Of a stretch of 17,257 bases of DNA, positions 6,759 to 14,112 are shown piece after piece. Source of the DNA: Clostridia bacterium (GTDB lineage: Bacteria > Bacillota > Clostridia > UBA1381); the NCBI GenBank assembly GCA_008668455.1, contig RQCD01000100.1:1-17257 (forward strand), in the 5' to 3' direction. The stretch's first letter is position 1. Each line of letters opens with the position of its first letter. A program made the position numbers and the translations under genes. The notes under the pieces were generated by a model. The model did no database searches and was not told the origin of the DNA. It worked only from the letters and a program-made list of their open reading frames with translations.

Positions 6759-7235
6759 TTAGTATTGTGATAGCTGTGCAAAGAGTCTTTCCTCTGCGAT
6801 TTTTTCATACTTAGTTCCCGGTTCTCCGTAATTTGCGAACGGGTAAATGGAAATGCCGCCGCGCGGTGTGAAAATACCCTTCACCTCCAAATATTTCGGC
6901 TGCATCAGCGCCACAAGGTCTTTCATAATAATATTCATGCAGTCCTCATGAAAATCTCCGCGGTTGCGGAAACTAAATAAGTATAGCTTTAAAGATTTGC
7001 TTTCTACCATTCGTTCATTCGGAATGTAGTTGATACGGATTTTTGCAAAATCCGGCTGCCCCGTAATCGGACACAGCGACGTAAATTCCGGGCAGTCGAA
7101 TGTCACCATATAATCGTTGTCCGGATGCTTGTTTAAAAAGGTTTCCAAAACCTCCGGTGCATAATCTTACCGATAGACTGTCTTTTTATTTCCCAAAAGC
7201 GTGAAGCCTTCTGTTTCTTCCTTACTCCTTGGCAT
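6759..7235 (-). pseudogene. queF: preQ0 reductase, interrupted by in-frame TAA
   Basis: QueF reduces preQ0 to preQ1 with NADPH. From ATG at 7235 (AAAGGAG upstream) the frame reads MPRSKEETEGFTLLGNKK, then TVYR, TAA (7167-7169, codon 23), then DYAPEVLETFLNKH and the rest of a normal short-type QueF. The LLGN start and YAPEVLE segment on either side of the stop both align with the family, so the stop sits inside a conserved N-terminus. Catalytic features remain: FTSLCP with the nucleophilic Cys, ESKSLKLYLFSF and GDFHEDC. No good restart with a ribosome binding site follows. Either a sequencing error or a recent inactivating mutation is likely. It is the first gene of the que operon. Confidence 0.88.
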
Positions 7236-7274
7236 GTGTTCATGCTCCTTTCTGCATTCGGTCTTTTATTTGCG

Positions 7275-7697
7275 TTATGATCTTGGCTGAAGATTCAGCT
7301 TTTCTACTAAGGCATCCTGCAGAAACCGTGATACGTTGATTCCTGCGGCATTTACCTCGTAGTTCAGCCAGCTTGGCAGAGAAACGTTTCTTCTGACAGG
7401 CTTTGTGTCGATTTTTCGTCTGTATTCTGTTGTATCAATATCAACAAGAGAGACAAATCCTTTTCCCTCGTCTGCGAAGGTCCCTTTTTTGATGTCGATG
7501 CATTCAATGGGAGAAGGGGGCGGAACAGTCTGCTTGCGATCCTCCATTGACACGATGGTAATAGAAATTGCATCTCGTGCCATCTCAATGGCATTTTTCA
7601 TATCAGTTCCTTCGGTCAATATTTCCAAATTGGGTACTTCAATTAAATAACCGTCTGTCGTTTGCGTAAAAATTGCAGGATATACTGTTTTCATCAT
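7275..7697 (-). CDS. hicB: HicB-like antitoxin with C-terminal DNA-binding (RHH) domain
   Basis: This is a 140-residue HicB-type antitoxin. The N-terminal half (YPAIFTQTTDGYLIEVPNLE, then MKNAIEMARDAI) is the partially degraded RNase-H-like HicB domain that masks the toxin. The C-terminal ~35 residues (from about RRNVSLPSWL to FLQDALVEKL) look like a ribbon-helix-helix or Arc-like segment, which would bind the hic promoter. Its ATG overlaps the hicA stop (ATGATG) with GGAGG 5-8 nt upstream. The toxin-first order is usual for hicAB. The queF frame begins 39 nt downstream, so readthrough transcription into the que operon is possible. Confidence 0.88.
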   Translation of the reverse strand: MMKTVYPAIFTQTTDGYLIEVPNLEILTEGTDMKNAIEMARDAISITIVSMEDRKQTVPPPSPIECIDIKKGTFADEGKGFVSLVDIDTTEYRRKIDTKPVRRNVSLPSWLNYEVNAAGINVSRFLQDALVEKLNLQPRS

Positions 7698-7867
7698 TCA
7701 ATCCTCCATTTCCTTAAAATAGCTTTTGCCAGTTTCTCATTGATCTCTTTATGGAGAGGTACTTGCTCAATTTCAAGACCCCGCCGATATATATCGTGAT
7801 TTCCTCCGTGCCGCTCAAAAGAGAATCCGGCAGAGAGGAGCTTCTTAATCAATTCTTTCTGCTTCAT
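7694..7867 (-). CDS. hicA: HicA-like mRNA interferase toxin
   Basis: HicA toxins are small dsRBD-fold RNases that cut mRNA independently of the ribosome. This one has 57 residues. It begins MKQKELIKKLLSAGF, contains RHGGNHDIY with the catalytic-type His24, and ends EINEKLAKAILRKW, all typical. The ATG at 7867 is chosen because AGAGGT lies 6 nt before it; the 9-codon upstream extension is unlike the family. It is followed directly by hicB. The pair sits between queA and the queF operon, an accessory module in a housekeeping locus. Confidence 0.9.
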   Translation of the reverse strand: MKQKELIKKLLSAGFSFERHGGNHDIYRRGLEIEQVPLHKEINEKLAKAILRKWRIE

Positions 7868-7885
7868 CAAATGACCTCTGTCTCT

Positions 7886-7909
7886 ATTATACACAAAAAA
7901 TACACAAAA
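7886..7909 (-). promoter_or_regulatory. hicAB promoter with direct-repeat operator candidate
   Basis: On the minus strand TATAAT (7886-7891) lies about 20 nt before hicA. Read on the + strand, ATACACAAAA occurs at 7889-7898 and again at 7900-7909, 11 bp apart (one helical turn). The first copy overlaps the -10. This is a reasonable place for HicB autorepression. The -35 is weak. Confidence 0.45.
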
Positions 7910-7967
7910 GAAAATAGTTTTTCAAAAAAATTAATAAAAAATTATCATTTGCATTCATTGCCAATGG

Positions 7968-8993
7968 TTAATGGATAAGCATACAATCACCAAAACTAAA
8001 GAAATGATAGCCCTGGCGGACGGCTTCTTCATATGCGGCGAGAATGTGTTCTCTGCCTGCCATGGCGCTCACAAGCATAATCAGGGTGGATTCCGGCAGG
8101 TGGAAGTTTGTAATCAGAGCGTCCACCACGCGGATTTCTTTTCCGGGATAGATGAAAATATCGGTCCATCCGGTAGCGGCAGAGAGCGGCAATCCGTTTT
8201 GTCCGACTGTTTCTAACACGCGGGTTGCCGTTGTTCCCACTGCAACGACCCGATTTCCGTTTTTTCTTGTTTCGTTAACCAGCTCGGCGGTTTCCTGCGG
8301 AAAAATATAGAATTCGGAATGCATTTTGTGGTCTAAAATATTATCCGTTTTCACCGGACGGAAGGTTCCTAATCCGACGTGCAGCGTTACCTCGCCGATT
8401 CGTACCCCTTTTTCCTTAAGCTTTTCTAAGATTTCCTTGGTAAAATGCAGTCCTGCGGTGGGAGCAGCCGCCGATCCGGGCGCTTTTGCATAGACAGTCT
8501 GATAGCGATCCTTATCCTCTAAGCGTTTTGTGATGTAGGGAGGAAGCGGCATCTCGCCGAGGCGATCTAAGATTTCCTCAAACACGCCGCTGTAATGGAA
8601 ACGAACCAGTCGGTTTCCGTCATTGATCACCTCTAAAATCTCGCAGGTCAGCTCGCCGTTTCCGAACACAAATTTTGCACCCGGCTTTGCGCGCCTGCCC
8701 GGCTTCAGGATGACCTCCCAATCATTTAAAGTATGCTTGTGCAGCAGCAAAAATTCCACTGCTGCGCCGGTGTCCTCTTTTGTTCCGTAAAGGCGCGCCG
8801 GGAGTACCTTTGTGTTATTGAGAATCAGGCAGTCGCCCGGATTGAGTAAATCCACAATATCGTAAAAATGCCGGTGCGAAAATTCGCCGGTGTGCTTGTC
8901 AAGACAAAGCATCCGGGAGGCGCTCCGATCCTTGATCGGCTCCTGCGCAATCAGCTCCTGCGGCAGGGCGAAATAAAAATCCTTTTTATCCAT
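7968..8993 (-). CDS. queA: S-adenosylmethionine:tRNA ribosyltransferase-isomerase
   Basis: QueA transfers and isomerises the ribosyl part of SAM onto preQ1 in tRNA, giving epoxyqueuosine. The protein has 341 residues, normal for the family. Hallmarks are DFYFALPQELIAQEP at the N-terminus, NNTKVLPARLYG, GSAAAPTAGLHFT, LHVGLGTFRPV and ALITNFHLPESTL. It follows the amidase gene after 17 nt in the ruvCAB-amidase-queA unit. tgt, the enzyme that inserts preQ1, often follows queA in Firmicutes but is not here; hicAB lies in that position instead. Confidence 0.96.
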   Translation of the reverse strand: MDKKDFYFALPQELIAQEPIKDRSASRMLCLDKHTGEFSHRHFYDIVDLLNPGDCLILNNTKVLPARLYGTKEDTGAAVEFLLLHKHTLNDWEVILKPGRRAKPGAKFVFGNGELTCEILEVINDGNRLVRFHYSGVFEEILDRLGEMPLPPYITKRLEDKDRYQTVYAKAPGSAAAPTAGLHFTKEILEKLKEKGVRIGEVTLHVGLGTFRPVKTDNILDHKMHSEFYIFPQETAELVNETRKNGNRVVAVGTTATRVLETVGQNGLPLSAATGWTDIFIYPGKEIRVVDALITNFHLPESTLIMLVSAMAGREHILAAYEEAVRQGYHFFSFGDCMLIH

Positions 8994-9010
8994 GACAGTT
9001 CCTTCGTTTC

Positions 9011-10453
9011 TTATAATTTCGTTCCCAAATCGTCTGTTTTTACAATGGTATCACTGGTCGGAACGGTAATGCCGGAAAGGCTTTGCTTTAGTCCGGTGGC
9101 AATTCCGGCGGCAAGCAGATACTGATAATCTGCCGACTCCATCTTTTTTAGTTCCGCTTCGTTTGAAATAAAACCGCATTCCACTAAAATTGCCGGCATG
9201 TTGCTGGTTCTGGTTACCACATGCTGTGCGCTTTTCACACGGCGGTTGGTTGCGCCGGTGTTTTTGATGATATGATCCAAAACCTTTTGTGCCACCTCGG
9301 AGCTGGTCATGCCGTAATCCTTTTCATTGTTTGTTTTGGCATAGTAAACCTCCACACCGTTTGCCTGCGGCGCGTTATCAACAGAATTGATATGTACGCT
9401 GCAAAAAATTGCCGCGTTGGCATTGTTGGCAACCGCAGAGCGGTCGGCTAATTCTAAAAAGACATCGGTATTGCGCGTCAAAATCGTCTTGACTCCGTTT
9501 TCCTCTAAAATTTTTGCAGTCTGCTGTGCAATGGCAAGGGTCAGATCCTTTTCATAGTAGGAAACATTGTCATATGCGGCAGATGCGCCGCCGTCATGCC
9601 CGCCATGCCCGGCATCAATGACCACAATTTTTTCCTGTTTCGTGTCTGACCTTTGCAGGGTATAAATGCTGAGCGTTTTGCGGTCATCGGAAAGCTCTGC
9701 CGTATAATCCTTTAAATTCTGCACATCTAATGCAATCCGGGTATAACCGTCGTGAACGCCGACCCGAACCGCCTTGACTGCGCCCTTTCCTACTGTGGAA
9801 TTAGACGGAAGCTGTGAGCTGCTGTTTGGGATATCCAGATAAAGCACACCCGATTCGGTCAGAATAAGGTTTTTGTATTGCGTAATCGTTTTTTCTGCGG
9901 TCACCGATATTTTCACCGTTGCGCCGGTTTGCTTACAGTAAAGTCCGGTGAGCGTGTTTGGTTCGCGTTTGATTTCCGGTGTGACGCCCGGCTCGTGAAT
10001 TGAAATGCAGCTGCCGTCAAAATCGACTGCATAACCAAGCGTTTCGGAAATAAAACGAACCGGAACCATTGTTTTCGCGCTTTCTCCCTGCTTTGCAATC
10101 AGCTTTGGAGCCACATTGTCCGGAATGGTTTTCTTTTCTCCGCTGACGGTAACGGTACTGTTTCCGATCTGCATCAAAATCGAAATGCCGTGCTGGGTGA
10201 TGGTAATATTTCCGTCCTTGTAATCGACGGCGGCGCCCATTGCCTCCATCACCTCACGAACCGGCACTAAGGCACGGTCGTTAAAAATGATTGGCTCTAA
10301 CGGAGTTGATACCTGCTTTCCATCTACAAACAGATCATATAGGTTTCCGGTGTAGCTATGTACGCCGCCGTCATATTCGAGCGTCATTGCCAAAACACTG
10401 CCGCCTGTCAAAAAGCAAACAAGGACGGTCAGTAAAAAAATCATTTTTTTCAT
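9011..10453 (-). CDS. N-acetylmuramoyl-L-alanine amidase with stalk-like N-terminal and AMIN domains
   Basis: This is a 480-residue exported cell-wall hydrolase. Residues 1-22 form a signal peptide (KK, hydrophobic core). Residues ~40-155 carry two copies of the copper-amine-oxidase-N-like motif (ALVPVREVMEAMG and TMVPVRFISETLG), common in clostridial surface proteins. Residues ~170-265 look like an AMIN domain. Residues ~275-455 are an Amidase_3 domain with Zn/catalytic residues H283 (DAGHGG), E301, H354 (SVHIN) and E425 (VECGF). It cleaves the bond between muramic acid and the stem peptide. It lies 3 nt after ruvB and 17 nt before queA, probably in the same transcript. Confidence 0.92.
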   Translation of the reverse strand: MKKMIFLLTVLVCFLTGGSVLAMTLEYDGGVHSYTGNLYDLFVDGKQVSTPLEPIIFNDRALVPVREVMEAMGAAVDYKDGNITITQHGISILMQIGNSTVTVSGEKKTIPDNVAPKLIAKQGESAKTMVPVRFISETLGYAVDFDGSCISIHEPGVTPEIKREPNTLTGLYCKQTGATVKISVTAEKTITQYKNLILTESGVLYLDIPNSSSQLPSNSTVGKGAVKAVRVGVHDGYTRIALDVQNLKDYTAELSDDRKTLSIYTLQRSDTKQEKIVVIDAGHGGHDGGASAAYDNVSYYEKDLTLAIAQQTAKILEENGVKTILTRNTDVFLELADRSAVANNANAAIFCSVHINSVDNAPQANGVEVYYAKTNNEKDYGMTSSEVAQKVLDHIIKNTGATNRRVKSAQHVVTRTSNMPAILVECGFISNEAELKKMESADYQYLLAAGIATGLKQSLSGITVPTSDTIVKTDDLGTKL

Positions 10454-10456
10454 GTG

Positions 10457-11476
10457 CTATTCTTCCTTTTCTGGTCTTTTCAGTCCGAAATGCTCATAAG
10501 CTTCAGGAGTTACCACTCTGCCGCGCGGCGTTCTTGCGATAAATCCGAGCTGTAAAAGATAAGGCTCATAAACATCCTCAATTGTGTTGGATTCTTCGCC
10601 GATGGTTGCGGCGAGCGTTTCCACGCCAACCGGACCGCCGCCGAAATTTTTCACCATGGCAAGGATCATCTTGCGGTCAATTTCATCAAAGCCCAAACGG
10701 TCTATTTCCATCTGCGCAAGCGCTGCGTCTGCCACTGCTCCGGTGATCTGCCCCTGAAACTGTACCTGTGCAAAATCGCGCACACGCTTTAAGAGCCGGT
10801 TGGCAATTCGGGGAGTACCGCGTGAACGAAGTGCAATTTCCTTTGCGCCGTCCTCATCAATTTCCACATCCAAAAGTCCTGCCGAACGCTTCACGATTGT
10901 CATTAGCTCCTGCGGTGTGTAAAGCTCTAACCGTGAAAGAACGCCAAACCGGTCGCGCAGGGGAGCGGTCAGGAGTCCTGCTCTTGTGGTTGCGCCGATC
11001 AGGGTAAATTTCGGAAGATCCAGCCGGATAGATTTTGCCGACGGACCCTTTCCGATGATAATATCCAGCGCATAATCCTCCATTGCCGGGTAGAGAATTT
11101 CCTACACAATCCGGCTCAGACGGTGGATTTCGTCCCTGAATAAAATATCGTGCTGGGAAAGGGTTGTTAAGATCTCCGCAAACTCTACGTCTTTTTTAAT
11201 TGCCGGTCCGCTGGTGATGCTGATATTCACGCCCATTTCGTTTGCGATTACTCCGGCGAGGGTGGTTTTTCCCAATCCCGGAGGACCGTAGAGCAGAACG
11301 TGATCCAGGGCTTCCTTTCGTTCCTTTGCCGCCTGAATATAGATCTGTAAATTTCCCTTTACCTTTTCCTGACCGATATATTCTGCAAGCTGGCGCGGAC
11401 GCAGTCCAGCCTCAATTGCAGCGTCTTCTTCTATAAAATCACTGGTAATGATACGTTCTTCATCATCAAAAATCAT
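10457..11476 (-). pseudogene. ruvB: Holliday junction helicase RuvB, interrupted by in-frame TAG
   Basis: RuvB is the AAA+ motor for branch migration. Read through, the frame has about 340 codons, normal length. Walker A is GPPGLGKT (64-71). Walker B reads LFRDEIHRL, with Arg114 where a hydrophobic residue is expected. Codon 125 is TAG (11102-11104), where the family has the first Glu of VEEVLYPAMEDYA; GAG to TAG is one change. Just before, residues ~92-98 (AIKKDVEF) depart from the usual AIEKPGDL-type stretch. Downstream, EILYPAMEDYALDI, GATTRAGLL and the arginine finger region continue in the same frame. It lies 9 nt after ruvA and 3 nt before the amidase. Inactive as written, unless the stop is a sequence error. 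Confidence 0.9.
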
Positions 11477-11485
11477 TTATGACAC

Positions 11486-12070
11486 CTACTTCATTAATTT
11501 TTTCAGGGCTTCCCGGATGATGTCCTCCGTTTTCTGCTCTCCTGAAATGCCGGAAACGGCGTTTTCTGCAGCCTGTGCCGAATAGCCTAAAACGATCAGC
11601 GCGCTGACTGCTTCGGAATGTGCCGCAGAATCGGCAATTTCCGGCGCGTCCCCGGTGAGAATTTCTACATTCTTCATTTTGTCGCGCAACTCTAAGATGA
11701 TCCGCTGGGCAAGCTTTGGACCTACCCCGGAGGCTTTGGTGATCACCTTTACCTGATTCGTAATCACGGCAAGCGCAAAGCTTGCAGGCGTTGTGACAGA
11801 CAGGATTGAAAGCGCAGCCTTTGGGCCTACCCCGGAAACGGACAGAAGCTCTAAAAAGAGTCCCTGCTCCTCTGGGGTGAAAAATCCGTAAAGATCCTGT
11901 GTATCCTCCCGGACATACAGATAAGTATAAAGCAAAACCTCGCTCCCGGCATTCGGCAGGGAACGGAGGGTTTCTGCCGAGGTATAAATTTTATATCCGA
12001 CTCCATGGCAGTCTAAAACGGCAAAATTTACTGCCGTCTGCACCAGGATTCCCTTCATGTAATAATACAT
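11486..12070 (-). CDS. ruvA: Holliday junction DNA-binding protein RuvA
   Basis: RuvA tetramers bind the four-way junction and load RuvB. The protein has 194 residues. Residues 1-62 form the OB fold (MYYYMKGILV...VREDTQDLYGF). Two helix-hairpin-helix motifs follow: LLSVSGVGPKAALSIL near 75-90 and ITKASGVGPKLAQRI near 110-124. The C-terminal ~50 residues form the mobile domain III that touches RuvB (ALIVLGYSAQAAENAV). The ATG at 12070 is used, with GGAGG 5 nt upstream; a longer frame to 12133 lacks similarity. It sits between ruvC and ruvB. Confidence 0.95.
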   Translation of the reverse strand: MYYYMKGILVQTAVNFAVLDCHGVGYKIYTSAETLRSLPNAGSEVLLYTYLYVREDTQDLYGFFTPEEQGLFLELLSVSGVGPKAALSILSVTTPASFALAVITNQVKVITKASGVGPKLAQRIILELRDKMKNVEILTGDAPEIADSAAHSEAVSALIVLGYSAQAAENAVSGISGEQKTEDIIREALKKLMK

Positions 12071-12158
12071 TTCATTCCTCCGATCGAAAAACTCCACTTT
12101 TATCATACCCCAAAATCGGACGCGTGTCAACATTTTTTGCGTTACGTTTCGGTTACAA

Positions 12159-12659
12159 TTACAGCCGGTTTGTTCCCAGCTCCTCGTTCATCACATTGGA
12201 ATTTCCGTGGCAGATAGCGACAGCAAGCGCGTCTGCCGCGTCGTCCGGCCGGGGGATTGCGTTCAGATTTAAGATGCTTTTCACCATCAGCTGCATTTGT
12301 TTTTTGTCGGCGCGTCCGTAGCCGGTGATCGCCTGCTTGATTTGCAGCGGTGTATATTCATAAATCGGGATTTGGCGCTTTGCTGTCGCTGCAATCAAAA
12401 CGCCGCGTGCCTGCGCTACGGCAATGGCGGTTTTTGCGTTATTATTAAAGAAAAGCTCCTCAATTGCCACTGCATCCGGGTGAAAACGATCCAGACAGTA
12501 ATTGATATCGTCTAAAATCTGCACCAGGCGCAGACTGGTTGCGGTTGACGCATGGGTTGTAATTGCGTCGTATGCAATCGGACGAAAATGATTTCCCTTA
12601 TATTCTACCACTCCGATCCCCACAATGGCATAGCCGGGGTCAATTCCTAAAATAATCAC
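12159..12659 (-). CDS. ruvC: Crossover junction endonuclease RuvC
   Basis: RuvC resolves Holliday junctions by paired symmetric cuts. The protein has 166 residues. The four acidic catalytic positions are present: D7 (LGIDPGYA), E67 (AIEELFF), and D140/D143 (RPDDAADALA). The start is a GTG at 12659, preceded by GGGAGG with 7 nt spacing and giving the usual MIILGIDPG N-terminus; the upstream ATG at 12674 would overlap the ribosome binding site. It is the first gene of the ruvCAB unit, divergent from argG with about 140 nt between start codons. Confidence 0.95.
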   Translation of the reverse strand: MIILGIDPGYAIVGIGVVEYKGNHFRPIAYDAITTHASTATSLRLVQILDDINYCLDRFHPDAVAIEELFFNNNAKTAIAVAQARGVLIAATAKRQIPIYEYTPLQIKQAITGYGRADKKQMQLMVKSILNLNAIPRPDDAADALAVAICHGNSNVMNEELGTNRL

Positions 12660-12703
12660 CAAAATTCCTCCCAAAAAAGTTTTTTATTTATGCTATTCAT
12701 ATA

Positions 12704-12732
12704 TTGCATATTTATTCTTTTTATTGTATAAT
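12704..12732 (+). promoter_or_regulatory. argG promoter with overlapping ARG-box-like site
   Basis: TTGCAT (12704-12709), a 17-nt spacer and TATAAT (12727-12732) form a sigma-A promoter. TGCATATTTATTCT (12705-12718) fits the ArgR/AhrC half-site pattern TGMAT-N4-ATKCA except for the last base, so repressor bound there would block the -35. The divergent ruvC promoter must lie in the same 12660-12740 stretch, but I could not place it. Confidence 0.55.
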
Positions 12733-12743
12733 ATATCATGTCA

Positions 12744-12769
12744 GATGCATAAATGAATTCTTATGTATC
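12744..12769 (+). promoter_or_regulatory. Inverted repeat downstream of argG start site (second operator candidate)
   Basis: GATGCATAA, 8 nt, TTATGTATC: 8 of 9 pairs are complementary. It starts about 12 nt after the -10. Within it TGAATTCTTATGTA (12754-12767) also resembles an ARG box with one arm mismatch. This suits ArgR/AhrC arginine-dependent repression, but the assignment is by pattern only. Confidence 0.45.
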
Positions 12770-12801
12770 TATTTTATACTATTTTAGGAGGAAATGCAAC
12801 C

Positions 12802-14013
12802 ATGGCAAAAGAAAAAATTGTACTTGCTTATTCAGGAGGTCTGGATACCTCCATTATTATCTCCTGGCTTTTGGAGAATTACGACTGTGAGGTTATTGCA
12901 GTCTGCGGTGACGTTGGTCAGGGAAAAGAAACAGAGGGCTTAGAGGAGCGTGCGAAGAAAGCCGGCGCTTCTAAATTATACCTGGCAGATTTAAGAGACG
13001 AATATGTAACAGATTATATTTTCCCGACCTTAAAGGCTGGAGCGGTTTATGAGGGAAAATATTTATTGGGAACCTCGCATGCACGTCCGATCATTGCAAA
13101 AAAGTTAGTTGAGATTGCAGAAAAAGAGGGTGCAACCGCCATTTGTCATGGTGCAACCGGAAAAGGAAACGATCAGGTTCGGTTTGAGCTGACAATCAAA
13201 GCGCTTGCTCCGCAGCTGAAGATTATTGCTCCGTGGCGTGTCTGGGATATTAAATCGCGGGAGGATGCAGTAGACTATGCACAGGCGCACGGCATCGAAA
13301 TTCCGGTTACAAAGAAAGAGTTATATTCCCGTGACCGTAACATCTGGCACATCAGCCATGAGGGTATGGATCTGGAGGATCCGGCAAACGAGCCGCAGCT
13401 AGACAAGCTGTTAAAGCTGACTGTTCCGCCGGAAAAAGCGCCGGATGAAGCAAAATATATCACAATCGGCTTTGAAAAGGGTGTTCCCGTTTCGATAGAC
13501 GGCGAAAAATTAGCTGCCCGCCAGCTGGTGGAAAAGCTGAACGAAATCGGCGGTGCATATGGAATCGGAATTGCAGATATCACAGAGGATCGTCTGGTTG
13601 GCATGAAATCCCGCGGCGTGTATGAAACACCGGGAGGAACGATTCTTTATACCGCCTTGCAGGAATTGGAGTATCTCTGCCTGGATCGTGATACTCAGAG
13701 CTTCAAGCGTCAGGCAGCAATTAAGTTTTCTGAATTGGTATACGACGGAAAATGGTTCACACCGCTCCGCGAGGCGCTTTCCGCAATGGTGGATTCTATG
13801 GAAGAAACCGTTACCGGTGAGGTTCGCTTAAAGCTGTATAAGGGAAGTGCAACTCCGGCAGGCGCAAAGAGTCCGTATTCCTTGTATAATGAAGCAATTG
13901 CAAGCTTTGGCGACAGTCACGAGCTTTACAGTCACAAGGACGCAGAGGGCTTTATCAACCTGTTCGGCTTGCCCTTAAAGGTTCGTGCTATGATGGAGCA
14001 GAAAAACAAATAA
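12802..14013 (+). CDS. argG: Argininosuccinate synthase
   Basis: ArgG joins citrulline and aspartate with ATP to give argininosuccinate, the penultimate step of arginine synthesis. The protein has 403 residues. The PP-loop SGGLDTS is at residues 11-17. CHGATGKGNDQVRFE and LLGTSHARP are diagnostic citrulline/ATP-binding motifs. The start is ATG at 12802, 10 nt after AGGAGG (12786-12791). A longer frame from 12763 would begin inside the operator-like inverted repeat and lacks a ribosome binding site. argH follows after 99 nt that include a strong hairpin. Confidence 0.97.
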   Translation: MAKEKIVLAYSGGLDTSIIISWLLENYDCEVIAVCGDVGQGKETEGLEERAKKAGASKLYLADLRDEYVTDYIFPTLKAGAVYEGKYLLGTSHARPIIAKKLVEIAEKEGATAICHGATGKGNDQVRFELTIKALAPQLKIIAPWRVWDIKSREDAVDYAQAHGIEIPVTKKELYSRDRNIWHISHEGMDLEDPANEPQLDKLLKLTVPPEKAPDEAKYITIGFEKGVPVSIDGEKLAARQLVEKLNEIGGAYGIGIADITEDRLVGMKSRGVYETPGGTILYTALQELEYLCLDRDTQSFKRQAAIKFSELVYDGKWFTPLREALSAMVDSMEETVTGEVRLKLYKGSATPAGAKSPYSLYNEAIASFGDSHELYSHKDAEGFINLFGLPLKVRAMMEQKNK

Positions 14014-14031
14014 CAGGAAAAAATATTTGTA

Positions 14032-14070
14032 ACAAACACCCACATCAGGTTGACTGATGTGGGCGTTTGT
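14032..14070 (+). promoter_or_regulatory. Long hairpin between argG and argH
   Basis: The arms 14032-14048 and 14054-14070 are 17 nt each, complementary at 16 positions, with a GTTGA loop. No U-tract follows on the + strand (GGTAATATAAAG), so it is a poor intrinsic terminator. It may be a partial terminator, an RNA-stability element or a processing site that sets argG relative to argH. Confidence 0.7.
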
Positions 14071-14112
14071 GGTAATATAAAGTGGATGATGAAAACAGAA
14101 GGGAGAAACATT

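Noticed and set aside
7110..7148. A TTG start for a shorter, intact queF (129 residues)
   Set aside because: Similarity to QueF continues upstream across the TAA to an ATG with a good ribosome binding site, and the GGAGG before the TTG is only 2 nt away.
7236..7274. PreQ1 riboswitch ahead of queF
   Set aside because: The 39-nt gap to hicB is too short, and I see no preQ1-type hairpin with an A-rich tail there or ahead of hicA.
7868..7967. Intrinsic terminator after queA
   Set aside because: There are T-tracts on the minus strand, but the only stems (CATT/AATG, 4 bp) are too weak and AT-rich to be called.
1..11476. Reassigned stop codon or selenocysteine
   Set aside because: All three stop types occur in-frame and all three also end intact genes; no expected Cys is replaced by TGA.
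12763..12801. N-terminal extension of ArgG from the ATG at 12763
   Set aside because: It starts inside the operator-like repeat, has no ribosome binding site, and the family begins at MAKEKIVLAYSGG, which follows AGGAGG.
13275..13604. Minus-strand frame inside argG, and similar antisense frames in argH and the HAD gene
   Set aside because: Composition mirrors the sense codons; no start signals or recognisable protein.
14050..14112. ArgH extension starting in the intercistronic hairpin
   Set aside because: The extra residues are unlike ArgH, and AAGGGAG precedes the ATG at 14113.
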